DNA of 64,000 nt from Candidatus Heimdallarchaeota archaeon LC_3 (lineage in GTDB: Archaea > Asgardarchaeota > Heimdallarchaeia > Hodarchaeales > LC-3). Below the pieces are notes generated by a model. The model had not been told where the DNA came from. It ran no database searches and saw only the letters and a program-made list of their open reading frames with translations. Both the position numbers and the translations under genes were made by a program. This document shows, piece by piece, positions 1-9,579 of the stretch; positions within the stretch are counted from its first letter, which is position 1; each line of letters starts with the position of its first letter. Where the stretch lies: positions 4,291 to 68,290 of the forward strand of contig MDVS01000119.1 in assembly GCA_001940645.1 (NCBI GenBank), in the 5' to 3' direction.

Positions 1-61
1 ATTTTTTGAGTATTTCTTAATTTAATCTTATTTCAGCTAATTCTAGTTTAATAAATTAGAA

Positions 62-160
62 TTAAATATTACAATAAGGACACACATGCTCAAATTTAGG
101 TGAAACACTCTTCGGATTACCTACAAAATGAAGCATGTCATTAACCACAAAGTCATTCAT
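62..160 (-). CDS. Possible 32-residue protein ending in a CPYC knuckle
   Basis: A short minus-strand reading frame starts with ATG and ends with the residues HVCPYCNI. The C-x2-C pair resembles half of a zinc ribbon, which is why it is listed. It has no visible ribosome binding site and no recognised relatives. It could be the tail of a longer gene whose upstream part is lost, or chance. It lies in the leader region of the next gene on the opposite strand. Confidence 0.2.
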   Translation of the reverse strand: MNDFVVNDMLHFVGNPKSVSPKFEHVCPYCNI

Positions 161-237
161 TCGTTACAAACTCCATAATTACTAAATTAATCTTATAAAA
201 TTTACTCTGAAAATCTCATTAGGTAAAAGGTGAGGAA

Positions 238-693
238 TTGTCTGCACTACATAAATATCCTTTCAAATCAATGATTTCAATCATAAACGAATTAACTTCA
301 AAAAAAAAATCAATAACTCTATACGACATTCAGGGAGCTTCTGGAGCTTGTGTCCCTGATACCATGGAAGCAGCTGAATTGCTTTCCTATCTAACTTCTT
401 TAGGAAAAATAATCGAAACGCCTAAGGGGTGGATAAGAATTGCTGAAAAGATTTCACCGAAAGAGCCACGAAGATATTTTTATCTTAAAGAAATATTACA
501 GATGATTAAATCACTTTCTACAACTGATCCTTTAACTTCACATCAATTAGCAGATAAAATTGGTTTGACAGTTTCAGAAGTTGTACAATATCTTCAATTT
601 TTTAAAGAAATAACATCAGCGGGTCACGTAATAATTGATACTAAGGGATATCCCTATAATTATTACTTAGAACCTTATATAAATGTTATTTAA
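238..693 (+). CDS. Hypothetical protein, probable tandem winged-helix
   Basis: A 151-residue soluble protein that I do not recognise by name. The TTG start is chosen because GGTGAGG, a good Shine-Dalgarno match, sits just upstream. Two segments have helix-turn-helix character: residues about 20-65 (TLYDIQGASGA to GWIRIA) and about 90-140 (TSHQLADKIGLTVSEVVQYLQF to a GYPYNYYL wing). This suggests two winged-helix domains, as in many archaeal transcription factors. It stands alone, tail-to-tail with the deacetylase-like gene. DNA binding is inferred from pattern only. Confidence 0.6.
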   Translation: MSALHKYPFKSMISIINELTSKKKSITLYDIQGASGACVPDTMEAAELLSYLTSLGKIIETPKGWIRIAEKISPKEPRRYFYLKEILQMIKSLSTTDPLTSHQLADKIGLTVSEVVQYLQFFKEITSAGHVIIDTKGYPYNYYLEPYINVI

Positions 694-890
694 GAGTAAT
701 ATTCTCCTGTTTAATTTATTTTTAGTTTGGATACTAAAGTCGTCTTAATTAGATTATTAAAATTAGTTCTTTCAGGCCTTACTCATATTTACAGAAAGTT
801 TGCAAAGAAAATATTCTTCATCAAATCATCATTTAATATTTCTTTAATTGAACTTTTAAGGAAATAAATATATTCTGATATACATTTCGA

Positions 891-2087
891 CTAGGGAGAG
901 GGTATATTATAATATTTCGATACTTCATCATAGAAGGTTTCTTCATATTTAGTGTTAAAAGAGTTTATTCGTTCAAAGTCTATTGAATATAAATCTAATA
1001 TTTTTTCAGGGGTAAAAGGAGTATCTCTGAGTTTATATTGAAGATTTATCTGAAAATATTGTTTGCAGAACTTGATCCAAGGAAGGGGATTTTGAACTGG
1101 TAACTTTTTTTCTATTAGGGTTCCTATTTCAACACTCCACATTCTTGAGGTTGAATTTGGATTATATCCTCCACCACCAGTAACTATCATTTTTCCTGTT
1201 GATGTTTGTTTTGCTAATGATTTCATTACATTAGCTAATTTTTCATAGGCAAATGATGATAATAATAAATGTCCCATGGGATCTTGCTGATGTGCATCCA
1301 CACCTGCTTGCCAGACAACTATATCAGGATTAAATTGTTGTACAATAGTTGGAATATATTTAGTAAAATAATGTAGATAAGGTTCATCGTGAGTATATTT
1401 GTAAAGAGGAAAGTTTATCGATGAACCTTCAGCTTTATCTGGTTCTCCCAGTTCATCTGGGTATCCTGATCCAGGAAACATAAATTGTCCTGATTCATGA
1501 AAACTTACTGTTAACACATCTGGATCATCGTAGAAAATATGTTGTGTCCCATCCCCATGATGAAGATCAGTATCAATATAAGCAACTCGTAGTCCCTGCG
1601 TTTGTAATTTTTTTATTAAAATTGCCAAATCATTTAAGTAACAAAAACCACCTGCTTTATTTGGAAATGCATGGTGTAAACCGCCCATCATTACAAAGGA
1701 ATAGTCATAATCAGCTTCTAAAACTACTTCACCAGCAATTAATGTGGCTCCAGCGATTAACATGCTAGTTTCATATAAATCTGGAAACACTGGACAATCA
1801 TTAGTACCCAATCCAAATTTATAATTAAATCCAGGTTCTTTTGATAAACGTTTAATTTCTGAAATATAATCTTCTGAATGGATTTTTTTAACTAATTCTT
1901 CTTCTGCTTTCTTAGGAGTAATGATATCAACATTTGATAATTCGGATTCAACAATTTTTAATTCTTGCATTAATTTATGAGCAACAACCAACCTTTTTCT
2001 ATTCATAGGATGACTAATTCCTAGATCATATTGAAAAAAATTATCGGAAAAAATGTAAGCTAGTTTAGGAGTCATTGTTTTTGCCAA
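891..2087 (-). CDS. Histone deacetylase family protein (AcuC-like)
   Basis: This 398-residue protein has the arginase/deacetylase fold of class I deacetylases and AcuC. The paired histidines of the active site are at 138-139 (GGLHHA). The zinc ligands are D174 and H176 (DTDLHHGDG) and D264 (GVDAHQQDP). The transition-state tyrosine is Y308 (GGGGYNP). All key residues are present, so the enzyme should be active. Relatives remove acetyl groups from lysines or small molecules, and the substrate cannot be read from sequence. The TTG start could instead be the ATG four codons in. It has no operon partner; pyrE follows on the same strand after about 100 bases. Confidence 0.9.
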   Translation of the reverse strand: MAKTMTPKLAYIFSDNFFQYDLGISHPMNRKRLVVAHKLMQELKIVESELSNVDIITPKKAEEELVKKIHSEDYISEIKRLSKEPGFNYKFGLGTNDCPVFPDLYETSMLIAGATLIAGEVVLEADYDYSFVMMGGLHHAFPNKAGGFCYLNDLAILIKKLQTQGLRVAYIDTDLHHGDGTQHIFYDDPDVLTVSFHESGQFMFPGSGYPDELGEPDKAEGSSINFPLYKYTHDEPYLHYFTKYIPTIVQQFNPDIVVWQAGVDAHQQDPMGHLLLSSFAYEKLANVMKSLAKQTSTGKMIVTGGGGYNPNSTSRMWSVEIGTLIEKKLPVQNPLPWIKFCKQYFQINLQYKLRDTPFTPEKILDLYSIDFERINSFNTKYEETFYDEVSKYYNIPSP

Positions 2088-2201
2088 TAAGGTATTTCTA
2101 TAAGAATTGGTAGGTTATTCAATTAAGAATAGAAAATTATATTTATATTTAGTATTAAGGTAGTTTATGATAACTTCAGAATATTATTTTCATCAACTTT
2201 A

Positions 2202-2765
2202 TTAAAGTAAATTATTGTTATTAGCAAATTGTAATAATTTATCAGCTGAAAATTGAAATAAACTAACAACATTAACTTTATTTGCCTCTTCCCAATTATT
2301 ATTAGTTTCATTCTTTTCCCTTCTATCTACGAGAACAAGTATTTCTTCAACAATTCCTCTTTCAGATCGAATATTTTGAATAGCAAATTCTTTACTGAAT
2401 CCTGAACTAATTAAATCGTCTACTAATAAAACTCTTTTATTATCAACTTTAATTCCTTCTAATTTCTTTTTTGTGCCATGAGATTTGATCTCTTTCCTCA
2501 GATAAATCAAGGGTTTCTCACAAAAAATCGAGATATAGGTTGCGAATGGGACTCCTGCTGTCGGAATTCCAACTACTATATCAAAATCTAAAGTTCTACA
2601 TTTTTTGATTAGTAAATCACCAATTTTTTTAAATAATCGAGGATAGCTTGGAATTAATCGTAAATCCAGATAAAATTTTGAGCTTTTTCCAGATGCTAAG
2701 GTAAAATCACCAAATTTCAAAGCATTCATTTCACGTAATTTTATTAAAAATGTTTCAGGGTCCAT
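2202..2765 (-). CDS. pyrE: Orotate phosphoribosyltransferase
   Basis: Joins orotate to PRPP to give OMP, the fifth step of UMP synthesis. The PRPP-binding signature is RVLLVDDLISSGFS, and the flexible loop with catalytic basic residues is the RKEIKSHGTKKK segment. About 187 residues is normal for the family. I prefer the ATG (MDPETF) to a TTG three codons upstream. It is transcribed away from pyrF, which starts about 100 bases off on the other strand, so the two genes probably share a divergent control region. Confidence 0.93.
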   Translation of the reverse strand: MDPETFLIKLREMNALKFGDFTLASGKSSKFYLDLRLIPSYPRLFKKIGDLLIKKCRTLDFDIVVGIPTAGVPFATYISIFCEKPLIYLRKEIKSHGTKKKLEGIKVDNKRVLLVDDLISSGFSKEFAIQNIRSERGIVEEILVLVDRREKNETNNNWEEANKVNVVSLFQFSADKLLQFANNNNLL

Positions 2766-2830
2766 AAATATCAACCTGCGTCTCTAAATGATTTGATATT
2801 CTGCTACTCAATAAGAATCTATTTTAAAAC

Positions 2831-2843
2831 TGAATATTTAAAG
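2831..2843 (+). promoter_or_regulatory. Probable archaeal TATA box for pyrF
   Basis: The run TGAATATTTAAAG lies about 35 bases before the pyrF ATG, a position consistent with a start of transcription some 25 bases downstream. A purine-rich AGGAAAG near 2859-2865 could be the ribosome binding site. The assignment rests on position and composition only; AT-rich surroundings make chance matches easy. Confidence 0.35.
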
Positions 2844-2872
2844 TTGATATGTAATTTCAGGAAAGATTAATT

Positions 2873-3634
2873 ATGGGAAAATTTAGTAATTTACTCTTGA
2901 AAAATGTAACTGACAAAAGTTCTAGAATTATTTGGGCGTTTGATCCTCCTTTAAATTTTAATAATCCAATAAAAGTCGGAAAAATTATCATTAACAGAAT
3001 AGCGCCTTATATCTCAGCAGTTAAACTAAATAGACAATTAGTGTTACCTTTAGGACTTCAATCTGTGGAATTTCTTTCTTTCATGGACTTACTACGAGAA
3101 AATGGATTACCAATTATCATGGATGCAAAGGTGAATGATATTGGATATACAAATTATTCTATAGCAATGAATTACTTTTCTTCTGGATTTGATGCTATTA
3201 TAGTTAATCCCTTCATCGGTTGGGAGGGAGGTGTAGATCAAATTTTTAAAGCAAGTGATGAATTAGATAAGGAAATAATATTATTAGCTTTTATGAGTCA
3301 TGATGCTAGTCCTTTCGGTTATGGTCGTACAATTATTGATAATTCTATTAAAACACCATTTTACAAGGTTTTTGCTGAATGTGCTAATACTTGGAATGCT
3401 TCCGGAGTGATAGCAGGTGCAACCCATTCCGATAAAATTGTTGACATTAGAAATATACTTGAGAGTGACAAAATGATTTTCTCACCAGGAATTGGAGCTC
3501 AAGGAGGAGATTATAGTTTAGCAAGAAAATCTGGCATGGATTTTGGAATAGTGGGTAGAGAAATAACTTTTAGTAATAATCCGGAAATAATCGTTAAAAA
3601 ATACATAGAAAAAGAAAAAAACTTCAATAATTGA
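2873..3634 (+). CDS. pyrF: Orotidine 5'-phosphate decarboxylase
   Basis: Decarboxylates OMP to UMP, the last step of de novo pyrimidine synthesis. The hallmark catalytic motif is DAKVNDIGYTN (D-x-K-x-x-D-I) near residue 83, with an early substrate lysine in AVKLNRQLV. The C-terminal phosphate loop PGIGAQGGD and VGREIT are in place. At 253 residues it is a little longer than the usual archaeal form (about 210-230). It heads the plus-strand pyr genes; pyrC starts about 20 bases after its stop. Confidence 0.92.
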   Translation: MGKFSNLLLKNVTDKSSRIIWAFDPPLNFNNPIKVGKIIINRIAPYISAVKLNRQLVLPLGLQSVEFLSFMDLLRENGLPIIMDAKVNDIGYTNYSIAMNYFSSGFDAIIVNPFIGWEGGVDQIFKASDELDKEIILLAFMSHDASPFGYGRTIIDNSIKTPFYKVFAECANTWNASGVIAGATHSDKIVDIRNILESDKMIFSPGIGAQGGDYSLARKSGMDFGIVGREITFSNNPEIIVKKYIEKEKNFNN

Positions 3635-3654
3635 TTTCATAATAGTTGCTCTTA

Positions 3655-4908
3655 ATGTGGATTTATAATATTAAATTAGTTGAACACCAGGGAATTTTTG
3701 ATGGAAAACTAGAGTATTCTCAAGAATCAGGTATGATTACTAAAATTACTCATCAAAAATCTGTAAGTTCAGTTATAAAAGACAATGGAATTGACGGGAA
3801 AGGACAATATCTCTGTTCTGGAATGGTCGATATTCATGTCCATTTCAGAGATTTGAATCAATCACACAAAGAGACTTTGGAATCGGGTATGAAAGCTGCA
3901 GTTCACGGGGGGATAACTACAGTTTTTGACATGCCAAACAAAGATCCCATTGTGGACAATGTAGAAATATTAAACAAATTAAATAATAAAGCATCTAAAA
4001 TATCAGAAATTGATATTTTTAATTATATGCTAGTTAATAAGACTAGTGTTTCTCAATTGGTTAAAGAAGACAATCCTTCGAAGTTTTGGAAGGTAGTTTT
4101 TGGAGGAACTACTAATGTTGAATCAGAAAATTACGACATAATAACTGAATTCTCAAAATTGGTAAAGGATACCACTTTTCTAGCTATTCATGCTGAGGAT
4201 TCAGATTTAATTAAAGAAAATCTTAAAAGATTTTATCCAACTTATGATAATCATGATATAATAAGATCAAAGGAAGTAGAAATTAAATCGGTTGAAAGAA
4301 GTTTACAATCAATTAATAAAAGCAATAATAAAGCTATAACTTATCATTTTGCACATATAACTACTGAATCAGCCTTGGAACATTTATTAAATAACAAACG
4401 TGAAAATTTGAGCTGGGAAGTTACTCCACATCACCTATTTTTAAACACTAAAAATGTAATAAAACTCAAAGAAAAGGGATTTGTTAATCCTCCATTGAGA
4501 GATAAAATAAGTCAAGAATCACTTTTGAAAAATTATTTAGAAAACAAAATACCAATTATAGCTACAGATCATGCGCCACATACTTTAGAAGAAAAAGTAA
4601 ATTATTCTTTAAGCGGGTTTCCTAATTTAGACACAGTTATTCCAGTAATGGTCACCAATAATATTCCATTATGGCTATTGGTGGAAACTTATAGTTATAA
4701 TCCATCAAAATTAATGAATCTTTCTGATAGGGGAGAAATTTCAGTTGGAAAATTAGCGGATCTTATTCTTATTGATCCAAAAAATGAATTAACAGTTAAA
4801 AGTGAATTAATTCAATCAAAAGCAAAATGGAGCCCATGGGACGGAGAAAAATTAAAAGGCTGGGTATCAAAAACTTGGAAGAGAGGCAAAATAGTTTTTG
4901 AGAGGTAA
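3655..4908 (+). CDS. pyrC: Dihydroorotase
   Basis: Cyclises carbamoyl aspartate to dihydroorotate. It is an amidohydrolase-superfamily, class I type enzyme: the metal motif VDIHVHFRD, FDMPNKDP, an EVTPHH segment and the catalytic ATDHAPHT are all visible. The C-terminal GEISVGKLADLILIDP is typical of the family. The ATG at 3655 (MWIYNI) fits better than the TTG three codons earlier. At about 417 residues the length is ordinary. It lies just behind pyrF and is probably cotranscribed with it. Confidence 0.93.
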   Translation: MWIYNIKLVEHQGIFDGKLEYSQESGMITKITHQKSVSSVIKDNGIDGKGQYLCSGMVDIHVHFRDLNQSHKETLESGMKAAVHGGITTVFDMPNKDPIVDNVEILNKLNNKASKISEIDIFNYMLVNKTSVSQLVKEDNPSKFWKVVFGGTTNVESENYDIITEFSKLVKDTTFLAIHAEDSDLIKENLKRFYPTYDNHDIIRSKEVEIKSVERSLQSINKSNNKAITYHFAHITTESALEHLLNNKRENLSWEVTPHHLFLNTKNVIKLKEKGFVNPPLRDKISQESLLKNYLENKIPIIATDHAPHTLEEKVNYSLSGFPNLDTVIPVMVTNNIPLWLLVETYSYNPSKLMNLSDRGEISVGKLADLILIDPKNELTVKSELIQSKAKWSPWDGEKLKGWVSKTWKRGKIVFER

Positions 4909-5155
4909 TTTGTGGGCAAAATTTCTGTTTAGAAATCGAACCACCAAAAATTTGAAATTCCTAAAATGGCTTTTAATAGTACATACATACAATATTTGCT
5001 TATACCAATTTAAGAGGTACATCTTTTTTGATTGATTTGTTATATAAACATACATCATAAAATTAAATCGCTATAGAACCTTTGAATAATAGTTTAATAA
5101 TTCATTTATTTTCAATACGATTTAAATTGAACATAAATACAAATTGTGATACAAA

Positions 5156-6052
5156 ATGACAAATAAATCATCTGTGATAGAAGTTGTGAATCTTACTAAA
5201 AGATTTGGTAACATTGTCGCAGTAAATAACATTAGTTTAACTGTAGAAATTGGTACAATTCATGGATTCTTAGGACCAAACGGAGCTGGAAAAACTACAA
5301 CCCTTAGATGTGCTCTTGGTTTATTACGACCAAATAAAGGAGAAGTAAGAATATTTGGAGAAAAAATGAGCCCAAATAAGACTAATATACAAAAAAAAGT
5401 TGGTTATTTACCCGGAGAGGTATATCTTTATCCATACTATTCTGTTAAACAGCTTTTAGACTATTTCGGTAATTTGTATGGCAATCAAAATCCCCCCTTA
5501 AGACAAGAACTGGTAGAAAGATTCAATTTAGATGAAAACACGAAAACTAAGGCACTATCTAAGGGAAACGGGCAAAAAGTAGGCATTATTCAAGCTTTAA
5601 TGCATGATCCTGACCTTTTAATATTAGATGAACCTAGTAGTGGACTTGATCCTCTACTTCAAAATGTGTTCTATAAGGTTTTAAGAGAGTTTAGAGATAG
5701 AGGGAAGACAATCTTTTTCTCTTCACATGTACTTTCAGAAGTGCAAAAAGTATGTGATTATGTATCAGTCATTAGAGAAGGAGATATAGTTTCTTCTGAA
5801 GATGTATCTATATTAGTTAATAAAATCCAAAGAAAAATAATTTTGACATTTAATGATAATAATATGACTGATCCACCCTCATTTCCTAATCTAGAATTCA
5901 TTAATAGAGAAGGTGAAAAATTCAATTATTTAGTTAAAGGAACCATCAAAGATAGCATTACCCAATTGAATATTCCTGAAATACAGAACATAATCATCCC
6001 TGAATTGTCAGTAGAAGATTATTTTTTAAGTTATTATCAAAAGGAGGATTAA
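5156..6052 (+). CDS. ABC transporter ATP-binding protein
   Basis: The cytoplasmic motor of an ABC-2 type exporter. Walker A is GPNGAGKTT (about residue 43), the signature is LSKGNGQK, Walker B is LLILDEPSSGLD and the switch histidine is in SSHVL. The 298-residue length includes a C-terminal accessory region after about residue 215. The permease gene begins four bases after its stop, so they form one transporter. The substrate is unknown. It closely resembles the ATPase at 42845-43771. The pair interrupts the pyr genes without an obvious functional link. Confidence 0.9.
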   Translation: MTNKSSVIEVVNLTKRFGNIVAVNNISLTVEIGTIHGFLGPNGAGKTTTLRCALGLLRPNKGEVRIFGEKMSPNKTNIQKKVGYLPGEVYLYPYYSVKQLLDYFGNLYGNQNPPLRQELVERFNLDENTKTKALSKGNGQKVGIIQALMHDPDLLILDEPSSGLDPLLQNVFYKVLREFRDRGKTIFFSSHVLSEVQKVCDYVSVIREGDIVSSEDVSILVNKIQRKIILTFNDNNMTDPPSFPNLEFINREGEKFNYLVKGTIKDSITQLNIPEIQNIIIPELSVEDYFLSYYQKED

Positions 6053-6056
6053 TCCC

Positions 6057-7805
6057 ATGTTGTCTCAATATTTGTCTATTTATAAAATTCAATTTAGGCA
6101 ATTAAGATGGGCCATATTATTTTTTTCGATTCTGATGGCATTTCTAATAAGTTTTATGCTTTTATTTTATCCTGGTAAAGAAGGGATGGAAGCTATGTTT
6201 GAAATACTTCAAGATCCTGCCTTTGCATTAATTTTTGGTGACCTTGTAAATATGATAGAAACCAATCCTTTTGGAATGTGGCTTCAATTATTATTCGGAT
6301 TCTTACCTTTATTTTTCATTATTTTTGGGTTATATTTGGGTGTTGAATCTGCTACCAGGGAACAATCTGATAAAACCTTTGATCTTGGATTTATAGTTCC
6401 AGTTCATAGATTATCAATTCTTTCAATCCGAGTTTTAGGCTCTTTGTTTTATATTGGCTTAGTGATGATTTTTGGGACAATAATTACATATCTTTGGGCA
6501 AATTCTGCTAATTCCACAATGTCATTAGAAACAATATTGATATTATGGTTTGTAATTGGTGTTCAAACTTTTGTAGGATTGTTCATAGGTCTTTTTATTG
6601 GAGTAATCGTATTTGATAAAGGATTTGGACTTCAATTATCATTAATTGTAGTATTCGTCTCTATGTTCATTCTCCTATTCCAAAATGCACTTACAGATCC
6701 AGATATTCAAAAATTCTTATCAAATTTTGATATCGTTAGTTATTTGAGATCTTCAGAAATCATTTTTGAAAATAAGTTCGATATTAGTGTCCTATTTCCT
6801 TTAGTTGTTTTTTCAGTCCTTTTGTTTGTTGTAAGTTTATTCATTTTCTACAGGCGTGATCTTATTGAAAGTGAATTCCGTCCGTTATATGTTTATCTTA
6901 ATCCAATGTATTGGTTAAATAAAAGAAATGGCAAAGAAAATGATCAAAGAAGTAGTTCCTCATTTTCTTTAACAAGAATTCTTGTCAGCTGGGCTGGTCC
7001 TTATAGAAAAAGGTTTCCTGTTATTGTTGATGAATTATGGTCCCATGGATTTATACTGCTAATTTTCGTTCTTCTCTTGTGGATGATGATATTTTTTCAA
7101 TTAATAGTCTACCCCGGCGACCAAGAGTCAATTGATATATTAGTTATCCTTAAAGCTAGTGGACTAGAAAGATTGTTTTCCCATGGTGTGGTTTTAGAAC
7201 AGGATGCTTATCTAGCATATCTCGTAACACAATACTTCGGCCTTGCCTTTATTTTTTATGTCCCCTATATTGTTTATAGATTTTATCGAATTGAAATGCG
7301 TGATAACGCTAAAACTGATGAATATCTCTGGGTAAAGCCTATTTCTCAAAATAAAATTTATTTACATAGATTGTCAGCGCTAATGATTGAATATCTAATA
7401 TTAGTTGCTTTCTCAGCATTATTTTTCATTATTCCAGAAATTATTTATAATAAACTAGAGCATACATTTTTAGAAATTTTTATCTTATTTCTATCAATTC
7501 CAGTATATTTCGGAATAGGATTACTGGTTTCAGTTATGATCATATATATACCAAAATACGGAAAATTTCTATCCGTTTTTGTAGTGATAGGATTAATGTT
7601 ATCCTATTTGTTCGGATTTTTAACAGAGGATACCGAAATAATTGCTCAATTAACACCGTTTTACTATATTGATCCCGTACTTATTCTATATAATGGTCTA
7701 ACGTTAGAAACATTTCTGGTAACTGGAGGAGCTCTGATTGTTACTATTGCCTTATTAATGTTACGACTTCAGAAAAAATCTAGATATCTTCCTACTAGTG
7801 ATTAA
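6057..7805 (+). CDS. ABC-2 type transporter permease
   Basis: A 582-residue membrane protein with two similar halves, each opening with a hydrophobic stretch followed by a YPG motif (FYPGKEG and VYPGDQES). I estimate about 12 transmembrane helices. The duplication means a single chain could supply both membrane domains. It is preceded at four bases by its ATPase. It is a paralogue of the permease at 41064-42836, with matching layout and phrases such as LGVE followed by a T-x-x-Q segment. The transported compound cannot be deduced. Confidence 0.85.
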   Translation: MLSQYLSIYKIQFRQLRWAILFFSILMAFLISFMLLFYPGKEGMEAMFEILQDPAFALIFGDLVNMIETNPFGMWLQLLFGFLPLFFIIFGLYLGVESATREQSDKTFDLGFIVPVHRLSILSIRVLGSLFYIGLVMIFGTIITYLWANSANSTMSLETILILWFVIGVQTFVGLFIGLFIGVIVFDKGFGLQLSLIVVFVSMFILLFQNALTDPDIQKFLSNFDIVSYLRSSEIIFENKFDISVLFPLVVFSVLLFVVSLFIFYRRDLIESEFRPLYVYLNPMYWLNKRNGKENDQRSSSSFSLTRILVSWAGPYRKRFPVIVDELWSHGFILLIFVLLLWMMIFFQLIVYPGDQESIDILVILKASGLERLFSHGVVLEQDAYLAYLVTQYFGLAFIFYVPYIVYRFYRIEMRDNAKTDEYLWVKPISQNKIYLHRLSALMIEYLILVAFSALFFIIPEIIYNKLEHTFLEIFILFLSIPVYFGIGLLVSVMIIYIPKYGKFLSVFVVIGLMLSYLFGFLTEDTEIIAQLTPFYYIDPVLILYNGLTLETFLVTGGALIVTIALLMLRLQKKSRYLPTSD

Positions 7806-7856
7806 ATCATTAATAATTTTTACTTCTTTCTATTTATCTTAATATTTTCAATCTCC

Positions 7857-7867
7857 TTTTTTTTTTT
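7857..7867 (+). terminator. Poly-T tract, probable terminator of the ABC pair
   Basis: Eleven consecutive T residues on the coding strand lie about 50 bases after the permease stop and about 100 bases before pyrB. Archaeal RNA polymerase commonly stops at such U-runs without a hairpin. No supporting stem is visible. Confidence 0.45.
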
Positions 7868-7968
7868 ATTCGAATTCTACGTCAAATACAAATTAGGGGA
7901 TAAAAATATTTTTTTGGTCGTACGTTATTATTAATGTAAATGAAATTATCAACAAAAATGAATATTAA

Positions 7969-8946
7969 ATGAAAAGTTTTATTTCTATTCTAGATCACTC
8001 TCCTGAAGATTTTATTAGTATCCTTCATCTTGCGGCCCGAATAAAGAAAGAACCGGAGAAGTATGCACATGAGCTTGATGGAAAAATTTTGGCAAATCTT
8101 TTTTATGAATCATCAACAAGAACTTCTCTATCTTTTCAATCTGCTATGCAAAGATTAGGAGGATCTGTACTAGGGTTTGCTACGAAAGTTGGCACCAGCG
8201 CTGATAAAGGAGAGTCTCTAACAGATACGATTCATATGGCAGTAGGATATTCGGATATAGTTGTTCTCAGACATCCAAAAAGAGGGAGTGGAAAATTAGC
8301 TTCAGAAATTTCTTCTGAATATAATGTTCCAGTGATTAGTGGAGGTTCAGGGAGTCAAACTCATCCTACACAAAGTTTACTCGATATTTATAGTATTTGG
8401 GAAACCCAAAACAGAGTTGATGGTCTTACAATAGGAATATCTGGTGATTTGAGATACTCAAGAACAATCCCATCTTTACTTCAATTATTCAATAAATTAT
8501 CTTCAGAACAATCAAACATTCATCTTTTTGCTCATGACTTACTAAAATTACCCGATCAGGTTAGATATGAAATATTACAGGAAAAGAAATTAGTTCTAAT
8601 TGATAAACCCAGTATTGAAGACGACATTAGTAATTTAGACGTTTTATATTTCACACGTATACAACGTGAACGTTTTCCTGATGATTCAATGTATCAAGAT
8701 GTTAGGGGAGCATTTGTGTTCCAAGAAAGCTATTTTGAACGAGTAAAACCTAATTTTACTCTTTTACATCCTCTTCCTCGTGTTGATGAAATTGGATATG
8801 GAGTTGATAAGAGTAAACATGCTTATTACTTTAAACAAGCAAAAAATGGTGTTTTTGTTAGAATGAGTTTAATATTACATCTGCTTAAATCAGATCTAGT
8901 TTCCGGATTAAATTTACCCAAAGAGTTAGGAAATTTTCCAAAATAA
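7969..8946 (+). CDS. pyrB: Aspartate carbamoyltransferase catalytic subunit
   Basis: Condenses carbamoyl phosphate with aspartate, the committed step of pyrimidine synthesis. The carbamoyl-phosphate motif SSTRTS is at residues 48-53, the GGSGSQTHPTQ segment carries the HPxQ motif and HPLPRVDEI is near the C-terminus. At 325 residues it is slightly longer than the usual 300-310. The regulatory chain starts nine bases after its stop, pointing to a bacterial/archaeal-type holoenzyme of catalytic trimers and regulatory dimers. Confidence 0.94.
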   Translation: MKSFISILDHSPEDFISILHLAARIKKEPEKYAHELDGKILANLFYESSTRTSLSFQSAMQRLGGSVLGFATKVGTSADKGESLTDTIHMAVGYSDIVVLRHPKRGSGKLASEISSEYNVPVISGGSGSQTHPTQSLLDIYSIWETQNRVDGLTIGISGDLRYSRTIPSLLQLFNKLSSEQSNIHLFAHDLLKLPDQVRYEILQEKKLVLIDKPSIEDDISNLDVLYFTRIQRERFPDDSMYQDVRGAFVFQESYFERVKPNFTLLHPLPRVDEIGYGVDKSKHAYYFKQAKNGVFVRMSLILHLLKSDLVSGLNLPKELGNFPK

Positions 8947-8955
8947 AGTGATAAT

Positions 8956-9474
8956 ATGAAAAATGGACTAGATGCTAATCAACTTGTAATTGATCGAATA
9001 AGTAATGGTATTGTTGTTGATCATATGCCTGCTGGTATGGCCCTTGCGGTTCTGAAAATTTTAGGGGCAGAAAAACAGGAATTTTTAAATAAAGGAAATA
9101 TTATTGCTGTAGCTATTAATGTTCGAACATTAAAAAGACCTGAGCAAAGAAAAGATGTTCTTAAAATCCAAAATTTTAAGATGCAAAAAATTGATGAAGT
9201 TAGATTAGGATTATTAGTACCTGGGTCTACAGTAAACATAATTCAAGATTATTCGATTCTAGAAAAGAAACAAATTACACTTCCAAGATATATTGAAGGA
9301 TTAAATTGCCCTAGTTCAAGCTGTATAACTAATGAACGCGAAAATACAAAGAAAACATTCGATATCGTATATTTAGAAAATCAAAAGGGTTATTTGCGGT
9401 GCAGGTATTGCGAAGAAGCTTTTATACTTGAAAGTGTCACAACTTCTATGAGAAATACTAATTTTCAAACATAA
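8956..9474 (+). CDS. pyrI: Aspartate carbamoyltransferase regulatory subunit
   Basis: Binds nucleotide effectors and couples them to the PyrB catalytic trimers. The N-terminal allosteric domain (about residues 1-105) is followed by a zinc domain with C-x4-C (CPSSSC) and C-x2-C (CRYC), matching the spacing of the four-cysteine site in E. coli PyrI. At 172 residues it is about 20 longer than usual. It is translationally close to pyrB. The presence of this subunit implies feedback control by end-product nucleotides. Confidence 0.93.
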   Translation: MKNGLDANQLVIDRISNGIVVDHMPAGMALAVLKILGAEKQEFLNKGNIIAVAINVRTLKRPEQRKDVLKIQNFKMQKIDEVRLGLLVPGSTVNIIQDYSILEKKQITLPRYIEGLNCPSSSCITNERENTKKTFDIVYLENQKGYLRCRYCEEAFILESVTTSMRNTNFQT

Positions 9475-9477
9475 TTG

Positions 9478-9508
9478 TTACCATTACGAAACACTGAGCT
9501 AATGGTAA
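9478..9508 (+). repeat. Perfect 9-base inverted repeat after pyrI
   Basis: TTACCATTA at 9478-9486 and its exact complement TAATGGTAA at 9500-9508 flank a 13-base loop, starting three bases after the pyrI stop. It could be an RNA stem at the end of the pyrBI message or a dimeric protein-binding site. No T-run follows directly, so an intrinsic terminator is not clearly indicated. Confidence 0.4.
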
Positions 9509-9579
9509 TGTCATAATTAAAGTCTAAATAATAGAGGTCTACAAATTGATTTCTTCCTAACTAAAATCGGATATGAATT

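Noticed and set aside
4920..4965. A GGTTCGATT string on the minus strand resembling a tRNA T-loop.
   Set aside because: The flanks do not form a five-base stem and no acceptor, D or anticodon arm can be built around it.
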